The notes under the pieces: model-generated
What the model was told of the DNA's origin: nothing
Databases searched by the model: none
What the model saw: only the letters and a program-made list of their open reading frames with translations
NCBI GenBank assembly: GCA_902381685.1
Contig: LR698958.1
Span: 334,951-398,950 of the forward strand
Source of the DNA: Lachnospiraceae bacterium
GTDB lineage: Bacteria > Bacillota > Clostridia > Lachnospirales > Lachnospiraceae
Length of the DNA stretch: 64,000 nt
Direction: 5' to 3'
Made by a program: the position numbers and the translations under genes
Part shown: positions 1-8,560 of the stretch, piece after piece
Layout of the letters: every line of letters starts with the position of its first letter
Position numbering within the stretch: the first letter of the stretch is position 1

Positions 1-211
1 CTCTCGCTTTTTGCCGCACATTGTCCATCGCTCGCAAATACTGTTCCCCCGAAATATCAATTGCAGCTTTTATATAATCTGCCTCCTGTTGTACTTCCTC
101 CTGTAAATTCAAAAAAGATTGGTTATAGACAACTACCGCCAATAAAGAGTATGTTGCCAAAAGGGTGATGCAAAGGATAAGTACCATGCTCCTCTGTATT
201 CTACTCTTCAT
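1..211 (-). CDS. phoR: PhoR-type sensor histidine kinase, N-terminal fragment
   Basis: Only the first ~70 codons lie in the window; the gene runs off the left edge. The ATG at 211-209 overlaps the end of phoB by 11 bases, and GGAGGAG lies just upstream. The visible part starts with a short basic stretch, then one hydrophobic helix (about residues 9-30), then a polar segment that looks like the start of an extracytoplasmic sensor region. That is the usual N-terminus of a membrane histidine kinase. Its place directly after phoB at the end of a pst-phoU operon makes PhoR, the phosphate-state kinase for PhoB, the likely identity. The kinase domains themselves are not visible. Confidence 0.8.
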   Translation of the reverse strand, partial: MKSRIQRSMVLILCITLLATYSLLAVVVYNQSFLNLQEEVQQEADYIKAAIDISGEQYLRAMDNVRQKAR

Positions 212-881
212 TGTCTCCTCCAATCCGATATCCGACACCTCTTACCGTTTCAATAAGTTCTCCGGCATCTCCCAGTTTCTGACGCAGTGTACGCACATGC
301 ACATCTACCGTTCTTGTTTCTCCGCTGAAATCATATCCCCAAATTTCTTCCAACAGCCTGTCTCTTGTCAGGACAATATGCCGGTTTTTCATCAGTTTTT
401 CCAGCAGTTCAAACTCTTTCAATGTCAGTGTGACTGATTTTCCGTCTACTTTTACCTTATGTTTCTCCACATCAATAACAAGATTTCCAATCTGGTACTT
501 CGTCTCTTCCTTCTCACGCGTTGTTCTTCTCAAAACGGCTTTAATTCTGGAGACAAGTTCCATCATGCCGAACGGCTTTGTAATATAATCATCAGCCCCT
601 GTATCCAAACCAACTACTTTGTCATATTCCGAACCTTTTGCCGTTACCATAATTACAGGAATATTTTTTGTCTTTGCATTATTCCGCAATTTCTTTAAAA
701 TCTCAATGCCGTCTTCTCCCGGAAGCATAATATCAAGCAAAACAAGCTCTGGCGTTTCAAACGCCAAAGCTTCCGTAAATTTTCTGCCATCTTCAAATCC
801 CCGCGCTTTCATGCCCGTAGATTCCAATGTATATACAACCAGTTCGCGAATGTTACTATCGTCTTCTACACAATATATCAT
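201..881 (-). CDS. phoB: Phosphate regulon response regulator PhoB/PhoP
   Basis: A 226-residue OmpR/PhoB-family response regulator. The receiver domain (about 1-120) has the acidic pair at residues 7-8, the phospho-acceptor Asp50 in LVLLDIMLP, and a conserved Lys in ITKPF. The C-terminal winged-helix domain (about 130-222) carries the family signature TRTVDVHVRTLRQKLGD and ends in VRGVGYRI. It is expected to bind Pho boxes in its phosphorylated form, including the array upstream of pstS in this operon. The ATG is preceded by AAGGAG at good spacing and overlaps phoU by 4 bases (ATGA), so translation is probably coupled. Confidence 0.93.
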   Translation of the reverse strand: MIYCVEDDSNIRELVVYTLESTGMKARGFEDGRKFTEALAFETPELVLLDIMLPGEDGIEILKKLRNNAKTKNIPVIMVTAKGSEYDKVVGLDTGADDYITKPFGMMELVSRIKAVLRRTTREKEETKYQIGNLVIDVEKHKVKVDGKSVTLTLKEFELLEKLMKNRHIVLTRDRLLEEIWGYDFSGETRTVDVHVRTLRQKLGDAGELIETVRGVGYRIGGDNEE

Positions 882-1552
882 TCTGTTCTCCTTACCTTTT
901 CATGTTCCTTTTGCTCTCGGTGTACTCCTGTGATGGAAAATTCAACCCACTCAGCAATATTTGTAGCATGATCTCCAATACGTTCCAAATATTTTGCAAT
1001 CATAAGCATATCAATCGCTCTCTCCCCTGAGTTGTCATTTTTCGCCAAAAACGAAACCAGTTTTTCTTTTACTTTATCGAACAACTCATCTACCGTATCA
1101 TCTGCAAGAATAACTTTTCTTGTGAGTTCCAAATCTTTTTCCACGAAGGCCTGCACACTTTTTGTTACCATCTTACTTGTGGCCGCCGCCATTTCCGTCA
1201 GATAAGGAATCGGTGCCGCTTCACTCTCATTGGCAGATAAAAGAATCTCCGCTATATCTGATGCCTGGTCACCGATACGTTCCATATCCGTAATCATTTT
1301 TAGCGCTGCCGAAATCTGACGCAAATCTTTTGCAACCGGCTGCTGCTGTAAAAGCAGTTTCAGACAAAGTCTTTCAATGTCTTTCTCCATCTGGTCAATC
1401 TCTTCATCTTCACCGATAACAATCTTTGCCATCTCGAGATTGCCGTCTGCTACCGCCTTTGTTGCATTTGCAATCGCTTTTTCACAAAGTTCCCCCATCT
1501 GTATAAGCATCTCGTTCATTTTATCCAACTGCATATCGAATTTGTTTCTCAT
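878..1552 (-). CDS. phoU: Phosphate signalling complex protein PhoU
   Basis: A 224-residue, almost entirely helical protein with the two tandem PhoU three-helix repeats (about residues 8-100 and 115-210). The second repeat contains the usual E-R-I-G-D-H-A-T-N-I-A-E motif that contributes to metal binding, and the first contains the matching MERIGDQASDIAE. PhoU links the Pst transporter to the PhoR kinase and damps the Pho response when phosphate is plentiful. It sits between pstB and phoB, the standard position, and overlaps phoB by four bases. Length matches the family. Confidence 0.95.
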   Translation of the reverse strand: MRNKFDMQLDKMNEMLIQMGELCEKAIANATKAVADGNLEMAKIVIGEDEEIDQMEKDIERLCLKLLLQQQPVAKDLRQISAALKMITDMERIGDQASDIAEILLSANESEAAPIPYLTEMAAATSKMVTKSVQAFVEKDLELTRKVILADDTVDELFDKVKEKLVSFLAKNDNSGERAIDMLMIAKYLERIGDHATNIAEWVEFSITGVHREQKEHEKVRRTE

Positions 1553-1554
1553 AT

Positions 1555-2304
1555 TTAACCAAACCTCCCCGTAATATAGTCTTCCGTCCGTTTATCAGAC
1601 GGTATAGAAAACAGTTTTTCTGTGTTATTATATTCTATCACTTCGCCGAGAAGGAAAAATGCCGTATTGTCCGATACACGCACTGCCTGCTGCATATTGT
1701 GGGTAACCATGACAATAGTATAATCTTTTTTCAATTCTATCGCAAGGTCTTCTATTTTCGATGTAGAAATTGGGTCTAACGCAGATGTCGGTTCGTCCAT
1801 AAGGAGGACTTCCGGCTGTACCGCCAACGCTCTTGCAATGCAAAGTCTCTGCTGCTGCCCGCCTGACATTCCAAGCGCACTTTTTTTCAGACGATCTTTT
1901 GTTTCTTCCCAAATTGCCGCATCGCGAAGTGATTTTTCCACAATGTCATCTAATTTAGATTTTGAGCGAATCCCATGAGTTCTGGGACCGAAAGCAATAT
2001 TGTCATAAATGCTCATTGGAAACGGATTCGGCTTTTGGAATACCATTCCCACTCTTTTGCGGAGTAAGTTTACGTCCATTCTTCCGTAAATATCCTCTCC
2101 GTCCAGCAAAATTTTGCCGTCTATTTTACAGCCCTCCACCAAATCGTTCATTCGATTTAATGATTTTAATAAAGTGGATTTTCCACAACCACTCGGCCCG
2201 ATAAATGCCGTGATTTTATTTTTCTCTATCTCTAAATTTACATTTTTTAATGCTTTAAAATCTCCGTAATGTAAATCTAAGTTCTGAATACTTATTTTAC
2301 TCAT
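1555..2304 (-). CDS. pstB: Phosphate ABC transporter ATP-binding protein PstB
   Basis: A 249-residue ATPase subunit of the high-affinity phosphate importer. Walker A is GPSGCGKST near residue 36, the ABC signature is MSGGQQQRL, and Walker B is [13 protein letters not shown]. The N-terminal region and the [19 protein letters not shown] stretch in the Q-loop are characteristic of PstB. It pairs with PstA and PstC encoded immediately upstream; its start overlaps the 3' end of pstA by 8 bases. Confidence 0.96.
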   Translation of the reverse strand: MSKISIQNLDLHYGDFKALKNVNLEIEKNKITAFIGPSGCGKSTLLKSLNRMNDLVEGCKIDGKILLDGEDIYGRMDVNLLRKRVGMVFQKPNPFPMSIYDNIAFGPRTHGIRSKSKLDDIVEKSLRDAAIWEETKDRLKKSALGMSGGQQQRLCIARALAVQPEVLLMDEPTSALDPISTSKIEDLAIELKKDYTIVMVTHNMQQAVRVSDNTAFFLLGEVIEYNNTEKLFSIPSDKRTEDYITGRFG

Positions 2305-3160
2305 TGCTTCTTCCTTTCGTAATCTTCTTTGCTATAAATCCGGATAACCAGTTAATTCCAACTACCATGACAAGCAGAACAACCGCTGTCGCATACGCCT
2401 TATCCATAAACAATCCTTCATTTGACAGGTTATACATATGTACTGCAAGTGTTCTTCCCGAATCCATCGGATTTGCCGCAACTTTCGGTACGGTTCCCGC
2501 CGTATAAATCAACGCTGCCGTCTCTCCCACAATTCTTCCGACAGCAAGAATAACTCCCGCTAAAATACCCGGAACGGCACTTGGAAGGACAACACGAAAT
2601 ACTGTTCTCAATTTTCCCGCACCGAGACCTAAACTTCCCTCTCTGTATGTGTCCGGAACAGATTTCAACGCTTCTTCCGTTGTTCTCATAATAAGAGGCA
2701 AAATCATAATTGCCAGCGTAAACGCCCCCGAAAGAAGGGAATATCCCCATTTCAGAGTCGATACAAAGAACAGCATACCGAACAACCCATATACAATAGA
2801 AGGTATTCCTGATAGCGTCTCCGTTGTAATGCGGATCACTTCCACAAATTTATTTCCCTTCCCCGAATATTCCACTAAGAATATCGCTGAAAAAATCCCC
2901 AGCGGTACCGCAATAATAAGAGACAGAGCCGTCATAAATAAAGTATTGAGCAGCGCAGGCATAAGCGAACCGTTGTCACTTGTATATTTCAGCGCAAACA
3001 AATCCGTTGTCAAATGCGGAATACCTTTAATTAAAATATAGGCAATCAAAAACAATAATATCGTAAAAGTAATCAGCGCCGACAACATAACTAAAAGCAT
3101 AGTTATAAAGGAGGCCGGTGTTTTTAAATACGAACGTAATTTATTTTTCCATCTAGACAT
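2297..3160 (-). CDS. pstA: Phosphate ABC transporter permease PstA
   Basis: A 287-residue inner permease with about six membrane helices. The first is near residues 15-45, and the EAA-type loop that contacts PstB reads [20 protein letters not shown]. The [10 protein letters not shown] segment is shared by PstA and PstC. It forms the channel with PstC and lies between pstC and pstB, overlapping each by 8 bases, so the operon is tightly packed and probably translationally coupled. Confidence 0.95.
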   Translation of the reverse strand: MSRWKNKLRSYLKTPASFITMLLVMLSALITFTILLFLIAYILIKGIPHLTTDLFALKYTSDNGSLMPALLNTLFMTALSLIIAVPLGIFSAIFLVEYSGKGNKFVEVIRITTETLSGIPSIVYGLFGMLFFVSTLKWGYSLLSGAFTLAIMILPLIMRTTEEALKSVPDTYREGSLGLGAGKLRTVFRVVLPSAVPGILAGVILAVGRIVGETAALIYTAGTVPKVAANPMDSGRTLAVHMYNLSNEGLFMDKAYATAVVLLVMVVGINWLSGFIAKKITKGRSNE

Positions 3161-4043
3161 TGCGTGACCTCCTGTTTAATATTGATACGCATAAGTTGAT
3201 AATTAAAATAAACACAAACAGAACAACTGCCGTTGCAATCAACGCCTCTCTGTGCAAATCTGTCGCATATCCCATTTCCATTACGATGTTTGCAGTCAGC
3301 GTTCTCACACCCTGTGTAATTTCTTCCGGCAGCCTCGGCTGATTTCCCGCTACCACAATTACTGCCATCGTCTCTCCTATGGCGCGTCCGATACCGAGAA
3401 TGACTCCGGCCAAAACTCCCGATTTTGCCGCCGGAAGAACAACTCTGAAAATACTTCTCTCGTGAGTCGCGCCAAGCGCCAGTGCGCCTTCATAGTATTG
3501 ATCGGGAACCGCGCGGATAGCAGATTCCGTCACACCGATAATTGTCGGTAAAATCATCATACCCAACAAAATAGATGCCGTAAGTATACTTTTTCCATCT
3601 CCTGAGCGTTCCAAAATACCCGCTCTTCTCAAATCTAAACATATCTCATGAACAATCGGCACGATAACGACCAAACCGAAAAATCCATATACAACCGACG
3701 GAATACCCGCCAATAATTCTGTCGCTCCTTTTAAAAAAGGATAAATTTTCTTTGGACAATATTTTGCCATAAATATAGAAGTCAAAATTCCGATCGGCAC
3801 TCCGATTACGATTGCACCGACCGTCACATAAATACTTCCGATAATCATTGGGAAAATTCCGTAAATGTCATTTCCCGGTTTCCATTTCTCTCCCAGAAGA
3901 AAATCACCAAATCCTATTTCTTTCATTGCAGGAACTCCATTTGCAAATAAAAAAATACAAATGAGAGCTACCGCCAGTACCGAGGCACAGGCGGCAGTGA
4001 AGAACACTCCCCGCATGAACTTTTCTTTCCATGCTTTTTTCAT
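3153..4043 (-). CDS. pstC: Phosphate ABC transporter permease PstC
   Basis: A 296-residue permease with six predicted membrane segments. It has the PstC-type IPSVVYGFFGL motif and the coupling loop LPAAKSGVLAGVILGIGRAI, followed by GETMAV. It partners PstA in the phosphate channel. The gene begins one base after the stop of pstS and overlaps pstA by 8 bases. Length and order (pstS-C-A-B) are canonical. Confidence 0.95.
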   Translation of the reverse strand: MKKAWKEKFMRGVFFTAACASVLAVALICIFLFANGVPAMKEIGFGDFLLGEKWKPGNDIYGIFPMIIGSIYVTVGAIVIGVPIGILTSIFMAKYCPKKIYPFLKGATELLAGIPSVVYGFFGLVVIVPIVHEICLDLRRAGILERSGDGKSILTASILLGMMILPTIIGVTESAIRAVPDQYYEGALALGATHERSIFRVVLPAAKSGVLAGVILGIGRAIGETMAVIVVAGNQPRLPEEITQGVRTLTANIVMEMGYATDLHREALIATAVVLFVFILIINLCVSILNRRSRNV

Positions 4044-4044
4044 A

Positions 4045-4947
4045 TTATTTTACTACCTCGTCCCAAGTTAACAGTTCACCGGTAAAAATATCTTTCACCT
4101 GTTCGCTTGTCAACTCTTCTACCTCACTGTTGTTGTTGACGATTACTGCGATTCCGTCTAATGCGATTACCGTAGGTTTGATTCCTTTAGAAAGTTCACT
4201 GTCTTTTATTTCTCTTGATGCCATTCCGATATCGAAAACTCCATCGATTGTTGATGTCACACCTGTTGTCGAATCACTTGTCTGGATTTCGATTTCCGCT
4301 TTCGGATTTAATGCTGTATATGCTTCTTTTAATTTTTCCATTGCAGGCGATACTGATGAAGAACCACCGATAACAATTTTACCTGTTGCGCCGTTTGATT
4401 TGTATTCTTTTACATCGTCCATTGGAATACATCCTGCTTCTTCAACAACTTTCTGACCTTCCGGACTCATGATGTAGTTGATGAAATCCTGTGCCACATC
4501 ACTTACTTTATCTTTTGTTACAATGTTAAACGGTCTTGAAATTTTGTATGTACCTGATTTAATGTTTTCCGCTGTCGCTTCAGCGCCGTCAATTTTTACG
4601 GATTTAATTGTGTCATTTAAAGAACCAAGAGATACATATCCGATAGCATATTCATTTCCTTCCACAGTGGACATCATAACTGATGTACTATTTGTAACAC
4701 TCGCTTCTTCTGTTGTGTTATCCACTTTCTCTCCACTTGCATCTTTTTCTTCTATGCCAAACAATTCGATGAACGCTCCTCTTGTTCCTGAGCCGTCTTC
4801 TCTTGAAACTACCGAAATATCATTTGCAGAATCCCAGCCTTCCGCTTTCTTTCCATATTCTTTCTTATCACTACTTCCGCAACCTGCTGCAGATACAATT
4901 GCCATTGTTGTAATTGCTGTTATTGCCAATAATTTTCTTAATTTCAT
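4045..4947 (-). CDS. pstS: Phosphate-binding lipoprotein PstS, apparently circularly permuted
   Basis: A 300-residue substrate-binding lipoprotein of the Pst importer. I chose the ATG at 4947-4945 because AAAGGAGA lies 9 bases upstream; an in-frame ATG 13 codons earlier lacks a site. A signal peptide ends in a lipobox with Cys23 (SAAGC). All PstS motifs are present but in an unusual order. The usual second half comes first: REDGSGTR at 49-56, GYVSLG at 103-108 and FINYIMSPEGQ at 155-165. The usual first half follows: GSSSVSP at 195-201, SREIKD at 244-249, DGIAVIVN at 264-271 and IFTG at 287-290, ending at TWDEVVK. In the classic protein IFTG..NW.EV leads directly into the R.DGSGTR motif, so the two termini here correspond to that junction. 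Phosphate binding is inferred from intact motifs and operon context. Confidence 0.93.
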   Translation of the reverse strand: MKLRKLLAITAITTMAIVSAAGCGSSDKKEYGKKAEGWDSANDISVVSREDGSGTRGAFIELFGIEEKDASGEKVDNTTEEASVTNSTSVMMSTVEGNEYAIGYVSLGSLNDTIKSVKIDGAEATAENIKSGTYKISRPFNIVTKDKVSDVAQDFINYIMSPEGQKVVEEAGCIPMDDVKEYKSNGATGKIVIGGSSSVSPAMEKLKEAYTALNPKAEIEIQTSDSTTGVTSTIDGVFDIGMASREIKDSELSKGIKPTVIALDGIAVIVNNNSEVEELTSEQVKDIFTGELLTWDEVVK

Positions 4948-4985
4948 CTTTTTATTCTCTCCTTTTATTCTGAATATCTTCTTCA

Positions 4986-5048
4986 CAGGTAATATATTAT
5001 CGAAGTTATGTTAAATCTAAAACGTAAACTATGTTAAATGTATGTAAA
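4986..5048 (-). promoter_or_regulatory. Pho-box array and pstS promoter region
   Basis: Read on the minus strand, four TTWACA-like hexamers lie at plus-strand positions 5043-5048 (TGTAAA), 5032-5037 (TGTTAA), 5023-5028 (CGTAAA) and 5009-5014 (TGTTAA). They are spaced by 9-14 bases, close to the ~11-bp periodicity of the TTAACA repeats bound by PhoP in Bacillus. A GATAAT-like -10 element follows near 4997-5002, with no good -35, as expected for an activator-dependent promoter. This supports PhoB-controlled transcription of the pst operon. Confidence 0.65.
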
Positions 5049-5061
5049 GTTATATAGGCAT

Positions 5062-5118
5062 ATCTAAAAAAGAAAAAGGTTCCAAACCTTATCCAAATGA
5101 TAACGTTTAGAACCTTTT
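5062..5118 (-). terminator. Rho-independent terminator after yitT
   Basis: A 14-bp stem formed by 5105-5118 and 5074-5087 (one pair is a G-U wobble only on the minus strand), followed on that strand by a T-rich run at 5062-5073. It ends transcription from the YitT gene and insulates it from the pst promoter. Confidence 0.85.
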
Positions 5119-5129
5119 CTTTTAACTCT

Positions 5130-6005
5130 TTAAAGTCTCTTTTCAAAATTTCCTATTACATAAGAACCCTCATTAAATATCATAAAAGCATTTTCATCTA
5201 TTCTCTGCACAATTCTTTTGATCTGGTTTACTTCATACTTTGAAATTACAACGGAAAGTACTTCCGTATTTTCATTGGTGTATGCTCCCACACCTTTCCA
5301 GTTTGTTACGCCTCTTCCGGTCTCTTCCATAATGGCTTTCGCAACTCCCGGCTGTTTTGTAAAAATCATTACACTCGTATTAATATTCTGAATATGAATG
5401 CGGTCAATCGTAAGTGATAATACCGTCGTATAAATAAGTGAGTATACTACAATCTCCACGTCAAACATTAGAAGACATATTCCATATACTCCTACGTTCA
5501 TCAGCATACCGATTTTACCCACGCTAAATCCCGGGTATTTCTTTGCACAGATAACACCGATAATATCCTGTCCTCCTCCGGAACTTCCTCCCCGAAGAAG
5601 CAATCCCGTACCGCAGCCGGATATAAGTCCGCCTATAATACACGCTGTCAGCATGTCTGAAATGAGAGGCTCCTTCGGAATCGGAATCAACGTTAAAAAT
5701 ACACTCTGCAAAGTGACCGATATAATCGTCCTGACAAAAAATCCTTTTCCAATATTCTTCCATGCCAAATACATCAGCGGTATGTTGATCATATAATAAA
5801 TAATACCGGCCAAATCAAAACTGCCCAAATCTATATGCAGTACACTCACAACAAAAGTACGCAACAACTGCGCCACTCCCATAAAACCGCCATTATAAAG
5901 ATTCATCGGCATAATAATCAGATTCACTCCGAATGCAAACAGAAATCCGCCCAAAACAGTATAGAGCATCTGTTCCATTCCCCGTTTTTTATTCTCTTTC
6001 TCCAT
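5130..6005 (-). CDS. YitT family membrane protein (first copy)
   Basis: A 291-residue protein with five or six hydrophobic helices in the first ~200 residues (YitT membrane domain) and a cytoplasmic C-terminal DUF2179 domain (about 225-280). The glycine-rich GCGTGLLLRGGSSGGGQDI segment in the middle is typical of the family. The biochemical function of YitT proteins is not established. A run of G just upstream gives a ribosome-binding site for the chosen ATG. A second family member lies at 45960-46820. It probably shares a transcript with the alarmone synthetase gene, which ends 20 bases before it. Confidence 0.88.
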   Translation of the reverse strand: MEKENKKRGMEQMLYTVLGGFLFAFGVNLIIMPMNLYNGGFMGVAQLLRTFVVSVLHIDLGSFDLAGIIYYMINIPLMYLAWKNIGKGFFVRTIISVTLQSVFLTLIPIPKEPLISDMLTACIIGGLISGCGTGLLLRGGSSGGGQDIIGVICAKKYPGFSVGKIGMLMNVGVYGICLLMFDVEIVVYSLIYTTVLSLTIDRIHIQNINTSVMIFTKQPGVAKAIMEETGRGVTNWKGVGAYTNENTEVLSVVISKYEVNQIKRIVQRIDENAFMIFNEGSYVIGNFEKRL

Positions 6006-6025
6006 TCCTTTCCCCCTGTATGTTT

Positions 6026-6745
6026 CTAATCGGCAACCCCCAGTTTCGCCGTATCCTGACTTGTTACCTTAGGAGCTTCCTTCCTGTTTTCTTCTTCATT
6101 TTTTTGTTTTACACATTCCAAAATCGCATTATTCAACGATAACATCTTCTCATCAAGCATGGATACCATATCCGCACAGTCCTTCAGATCTCTGCTAATA
6201 TATTCCGGTGCATTTCCCTCAAATTTATAATAAATCTTATGCTCCAGACTCGCCCAAAAATCCATTGCGATTGTTCTGATTTGTATCTCTACCTTCGTAT
6301 TTACAACACTGTCAGACAAAAAAATAGGTACTGAAACAAGCATGTGGTAACTCTTATACCCGCTGTCTTTCGGATTCTTGATATAATCTTTAATTGTCAA
6401 TACCTTCAAATCGCTCTGATTTCCTATCATTGCTGCCAGCCGGTATATGTCTGACGTAAAAGAACAGATAAGACGCACTCCCGCAATATCATTAATATAG
6501 CGTATCATATTATCAATGGAAATCTCATAACCGTACCGTTTCAGTTTCTTTACGATACTTTCCGGCGTCTTAATCCTTGTCTTAATATGTTCTATTGGAT
6601 TGTAACTGTGTACATGCTTAAACTCATCATTTAAAATCTCCAGTTTCGTTCCCACTTCCTTCAAAGCGGAATTATATAAAAACATGACGGTCTTCCAACT
6701 GTCTACATCGTCATAATTTTGTATCGCTTCTCTTGCTTCCTGCAT
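6026..6745 (-). CDS. Small alarmone synthetase (RelQ/YjbM-like GTP pyrophosphokinase)
   Basis: A 239-residue stand-alone RelA/SpoT synthetase domain without HD, TGS or ACT domains. Visible motifs are RIKTPESIVKKLKRYG, DIAGVRLICSF, a substrate loop KDSGYKSYHM and VEIQIRTIAMDFWASLEHKI, which carries the catalytic Glu-x-Gln. Such enzymes transfer pyrophosphate from ATP to GTP or GDP to make (p)ppGpp. The C-terminal ~30 residues are polar and probably disordered. GGAGGAG precedes the ATG. A single-domain HD hydrolase for the opposite reaction is encoded at 47921-48460. Confidence 0.9.
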   Translation of the reverse strand: MQEAREAIQNYDDVDSWKTVMFLYNSALKEVGTKLEILNDEFKHVHSYNPIEHIKTRIKTPESIVKKLKRYGYEISIDNMIRYINDIAGVRLICSFTSDIYRLAAMIGNQSDLKVLTIKDYIKNPKDSGYKSYHMLVSVPIFLSDSVVNTKVEIQIRTIAMDFWASLEHKIYYKFEGNAPEYISRDLKDCADMVSMLDEKMLSLNNAILECVKQKNEEENRKEAPKVTSQDTAKLGVAD

Positions 6746-6788
6746 TCTCTTTCTCCTCCTGCTTCTGAAGAGTTTCTCAACTTTACTC

Positions 6789-6817
6789 AGTATATCATAC
6801 TATGCGATGGCTGTCAT
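6789..6817 (-). promoter_or_regulatory. Sigma-A-type promoter of the small alarmone synthetase gene
   Basis: On the minus strand ATGACA (6817-6812) is followed after 17 bases by TATACT (6794-6789), about 45 bases upstream of the start codon. One mismatch to each consensus hexamer. Confidence 0.55.
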
Positions 6818-6843
6818 AGAGTTCACAGTTTTTTTATATATAG

Positions 6844-7365
6844 TTACATCTCAATCCCTTTTCTCGCCTGAACTCCTCTGTCAAACGGGTGTTTTACCTT
6901 TTTCATTTCCGTCACATAATCCGCCATCTGAAGTATCCTGTCCGAAACTGTATGTCCCGTCAGCACAACTTCTAACTTTTTCGGCTTATTTTCCAAAAAA
7001 GAGACGAGTTCTTCCTCGTCCAGCAAACCGATTCCCGTGACACATACCGCCTCGTCCAAAATCAGGACATCATAGTTTGGCACTTCATTCCTCAGCATTC
7101 TCAACTGTTCCCTGTGATAACTGCGGATTTCTTTCTTTTCTTCCTCACTCATCTGAAAAGAAAATTTCACTTCATCACGCCCTCTTATGCAGGTAATATT
7201 TTCTAACTGCTCCAAACTCCTTCTCTCACTGGAATTATTATTTTTAAGAAACTGATAAAACAGTACTTTGTATCCATAGCCCGCAGACCGCACCGCCTGT
7301 CCGACCGCCGCCGTTGTTTTCCCTTTGCCATCTCCACAATAAATATGTATTAACCCTGTACTCAT
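6844..7365 (-). CDS. cobO: Cob(I)yrinic acid a,c-diamide adenosyltransferase
   Basis: A 173-residue CobA/BtuR/CobO-type P-loop enzyme that transfers the adenosyl group of ATP to reduced corrinoids, making the coenzyme form of B12. The N-terminal YCGDGKGKTTAAVG is the family Walker A loop, VLILDEAVCV is Walker B, and VVLTGHTVSDRILQMADYVTEMK matches the family C-terminal region in parts. No other cobalamin gene is in the window, so it may serve corrinoid salvage. The C-terminus ends RGVQARKGIEM, typical for the family. Confidence 0.93.
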   Translation of the reverse strand: MSTGLIHIYCGDGKGKTTAAVGQAVRSAGYGYKVLFYQFLKNNNSSERRSLEQLENITCIRGRDEVKFSFQMSEEEKKEIRSYHREQLRMLRNEVPNYDVLILDEAVCVTGIGLLDEEELVSFLENKPKKLEVVLTGHTVSDRILQMADYVTEMKKVKHPFDRGVQARKGIEM

Positions 7366-7382
7366 CTTTATCCTCCCATGTT

Positions 7383-8447
7383 TTATAAATCCAGTTTCAT
7401 ATCTCCCGACTTAATCCAGCCTTTTTTTCTCATAAATTCAGAAATACACACAGTAACAATAGCCGGAAGTAAAATCTGTATCGCCACAATCTTAATCACA
7501 ACGATTGTAGGAGACTCCACGGCCGTCATCGTCTGCCACGTCATAATCTGCCCTACAAGGCCTGCCGTTCCCATTCCTGCTCCCGTAGCATTATTTGTCA
7601 TCTTTAGCAGAATTGTCCCTACAGGTCCTAAAATCGCACTGGACAAAATAGCCGGAAGCCAGATAAGCGGATTTCTCACAATGTTAGGCACCTGCAGCAT
7701 AGACGTTCCGATTCCCTGTGCTAAAAGTCCGCCCAATTTATTCTCTCTAAAGCTTGCCACCGCAAATCCAATCATATTGCAGCAGCACCCTACTGTCGCC
7801 GCTCCTGCCGCCAGTCCGTTCAAATTTAAAATAACGCCAAGCGCCGCCGAACTAATCGGAAGTGTCAATGCCATTCCCATTAAAACAGATACAACTATTC
7901 CCATAATCAGAGGCTGCTGCTCCGTTCCCCAGTTTATCATATCTCCCAATCCCATCATAAATTTGGAAATAGACGGTCCTACCAAAATCCCGGTTGTTCC
8001 ACCAATTCCAATTGTTACGATTGGGGTAAGCAAAATATCTATCTTCGTCTTTCCCGATATCAAATGCCCTGCCTGAATACCAATAAACGCAGCAATAAAT
8101 GCTCCGAGAGGTTCTCCCGGCCCTGCCAGTATAACGTTTCCTCCCGAAACCATACTTCCCGCCAAAAGATTTCCCGCATATCCTCCAATCATTCCGGCCG
8201 CCGCCGATGACAAAACAACAAGCGAACTCTCCTGAAAGCGATGTGCCACTCCCACACCAATGCCCGCTCCCGTAAGCGATGCCGCCACTTTTCCCACAAG
8301 AAAAATATAATTTCCTGTCTCTCCTCCGACAAGTGTTCCTATCTGCTGCACAATCGTCCCTACAATCAATGTAGCAAACAGTCCCTGTGCCATTCCACTT
8401 AATCCATCAATAAAAATTTTATCTAATATTTTCTTTAACCAGTTCAT
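7383..8447 (-). CDS. PTS EIIC-like membrane protein (PTS_EIIC_2 family)
   Basis: A 354-residue, very hydrophobic protein with about nine glycine-rich membrane segments. The sequence resembles the PTS_EIIC_2 group of EIIC-like permeases. Conserved-looking stretches include LTLPISSAALGVI and GCCCNMIGFAVAS. There is no EIIA or EIIB domain and no PTS partner nearby, so the substrate is unknown and phosphotransfer coupling is unproven. It lies 17 bases upstream of cobO on the same strand and may be co-transcribed. Confidence 0.78.
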   Translation of the reverse strand: MNWLKKILDKIFIDGLSGMAQGLFATLIVGTIVQQIGTLVGGETGNYIFLVGKVAASLTGAGIGVGVAHRFQESSLVVLSSAAAGMIGGYAGNLLAGSMVSGGNVILAGPGEPLGAFIAAFIGIQAGHLISGKTKIDILLTPIVTIGIGGTTGILVGPSISKFMMGLGDMINWGTEQQPLIMGIVVSVLMGMALTLPISSAALGVILNLNGLAAGAATVGCCCNMIGFAVASFRENKLGGLLAQGIGTSMLQVPNIVRNPLIWLPAILSSAILGPVGTILLKMTNNATGAGMGTAGLVGQIMTWQTMTAVESPTIVVIKIVAIQILLPAIVTVCISEFMRKKGWIKSGDMKLDL

Positions 8448-8497
8448 TCCCTTCTCCTCTTCCTTCTTTTTCTTTTATATTAATACACCATATATAC

Positions 8498-8526
8498 TGG
8501 AAAAACAAGTCTTGAAATGTTATAAT
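8498..8526 (+). promoter_or_regulatory. Promoter of the 88-residue orphan gene
   Basis: TGGAAA (8498-8503), 17-base spacer, TATAAT (8521-8526), 30 bases before the ribosome-binding site of the downstream ORF. Confidence 0.55.
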
Positions 8527-8560
8527 CCTTTTTATCATACAGATAAACGGAGGAATAATG

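Noticed and set aside
4478..5014. A long plus-strand open frame antisense to pstS
   Set aside because: It is a shadow of the pstS coding frame, with no ribosome-binding site and no recognisable protein; it also crosses the Pho-box region.
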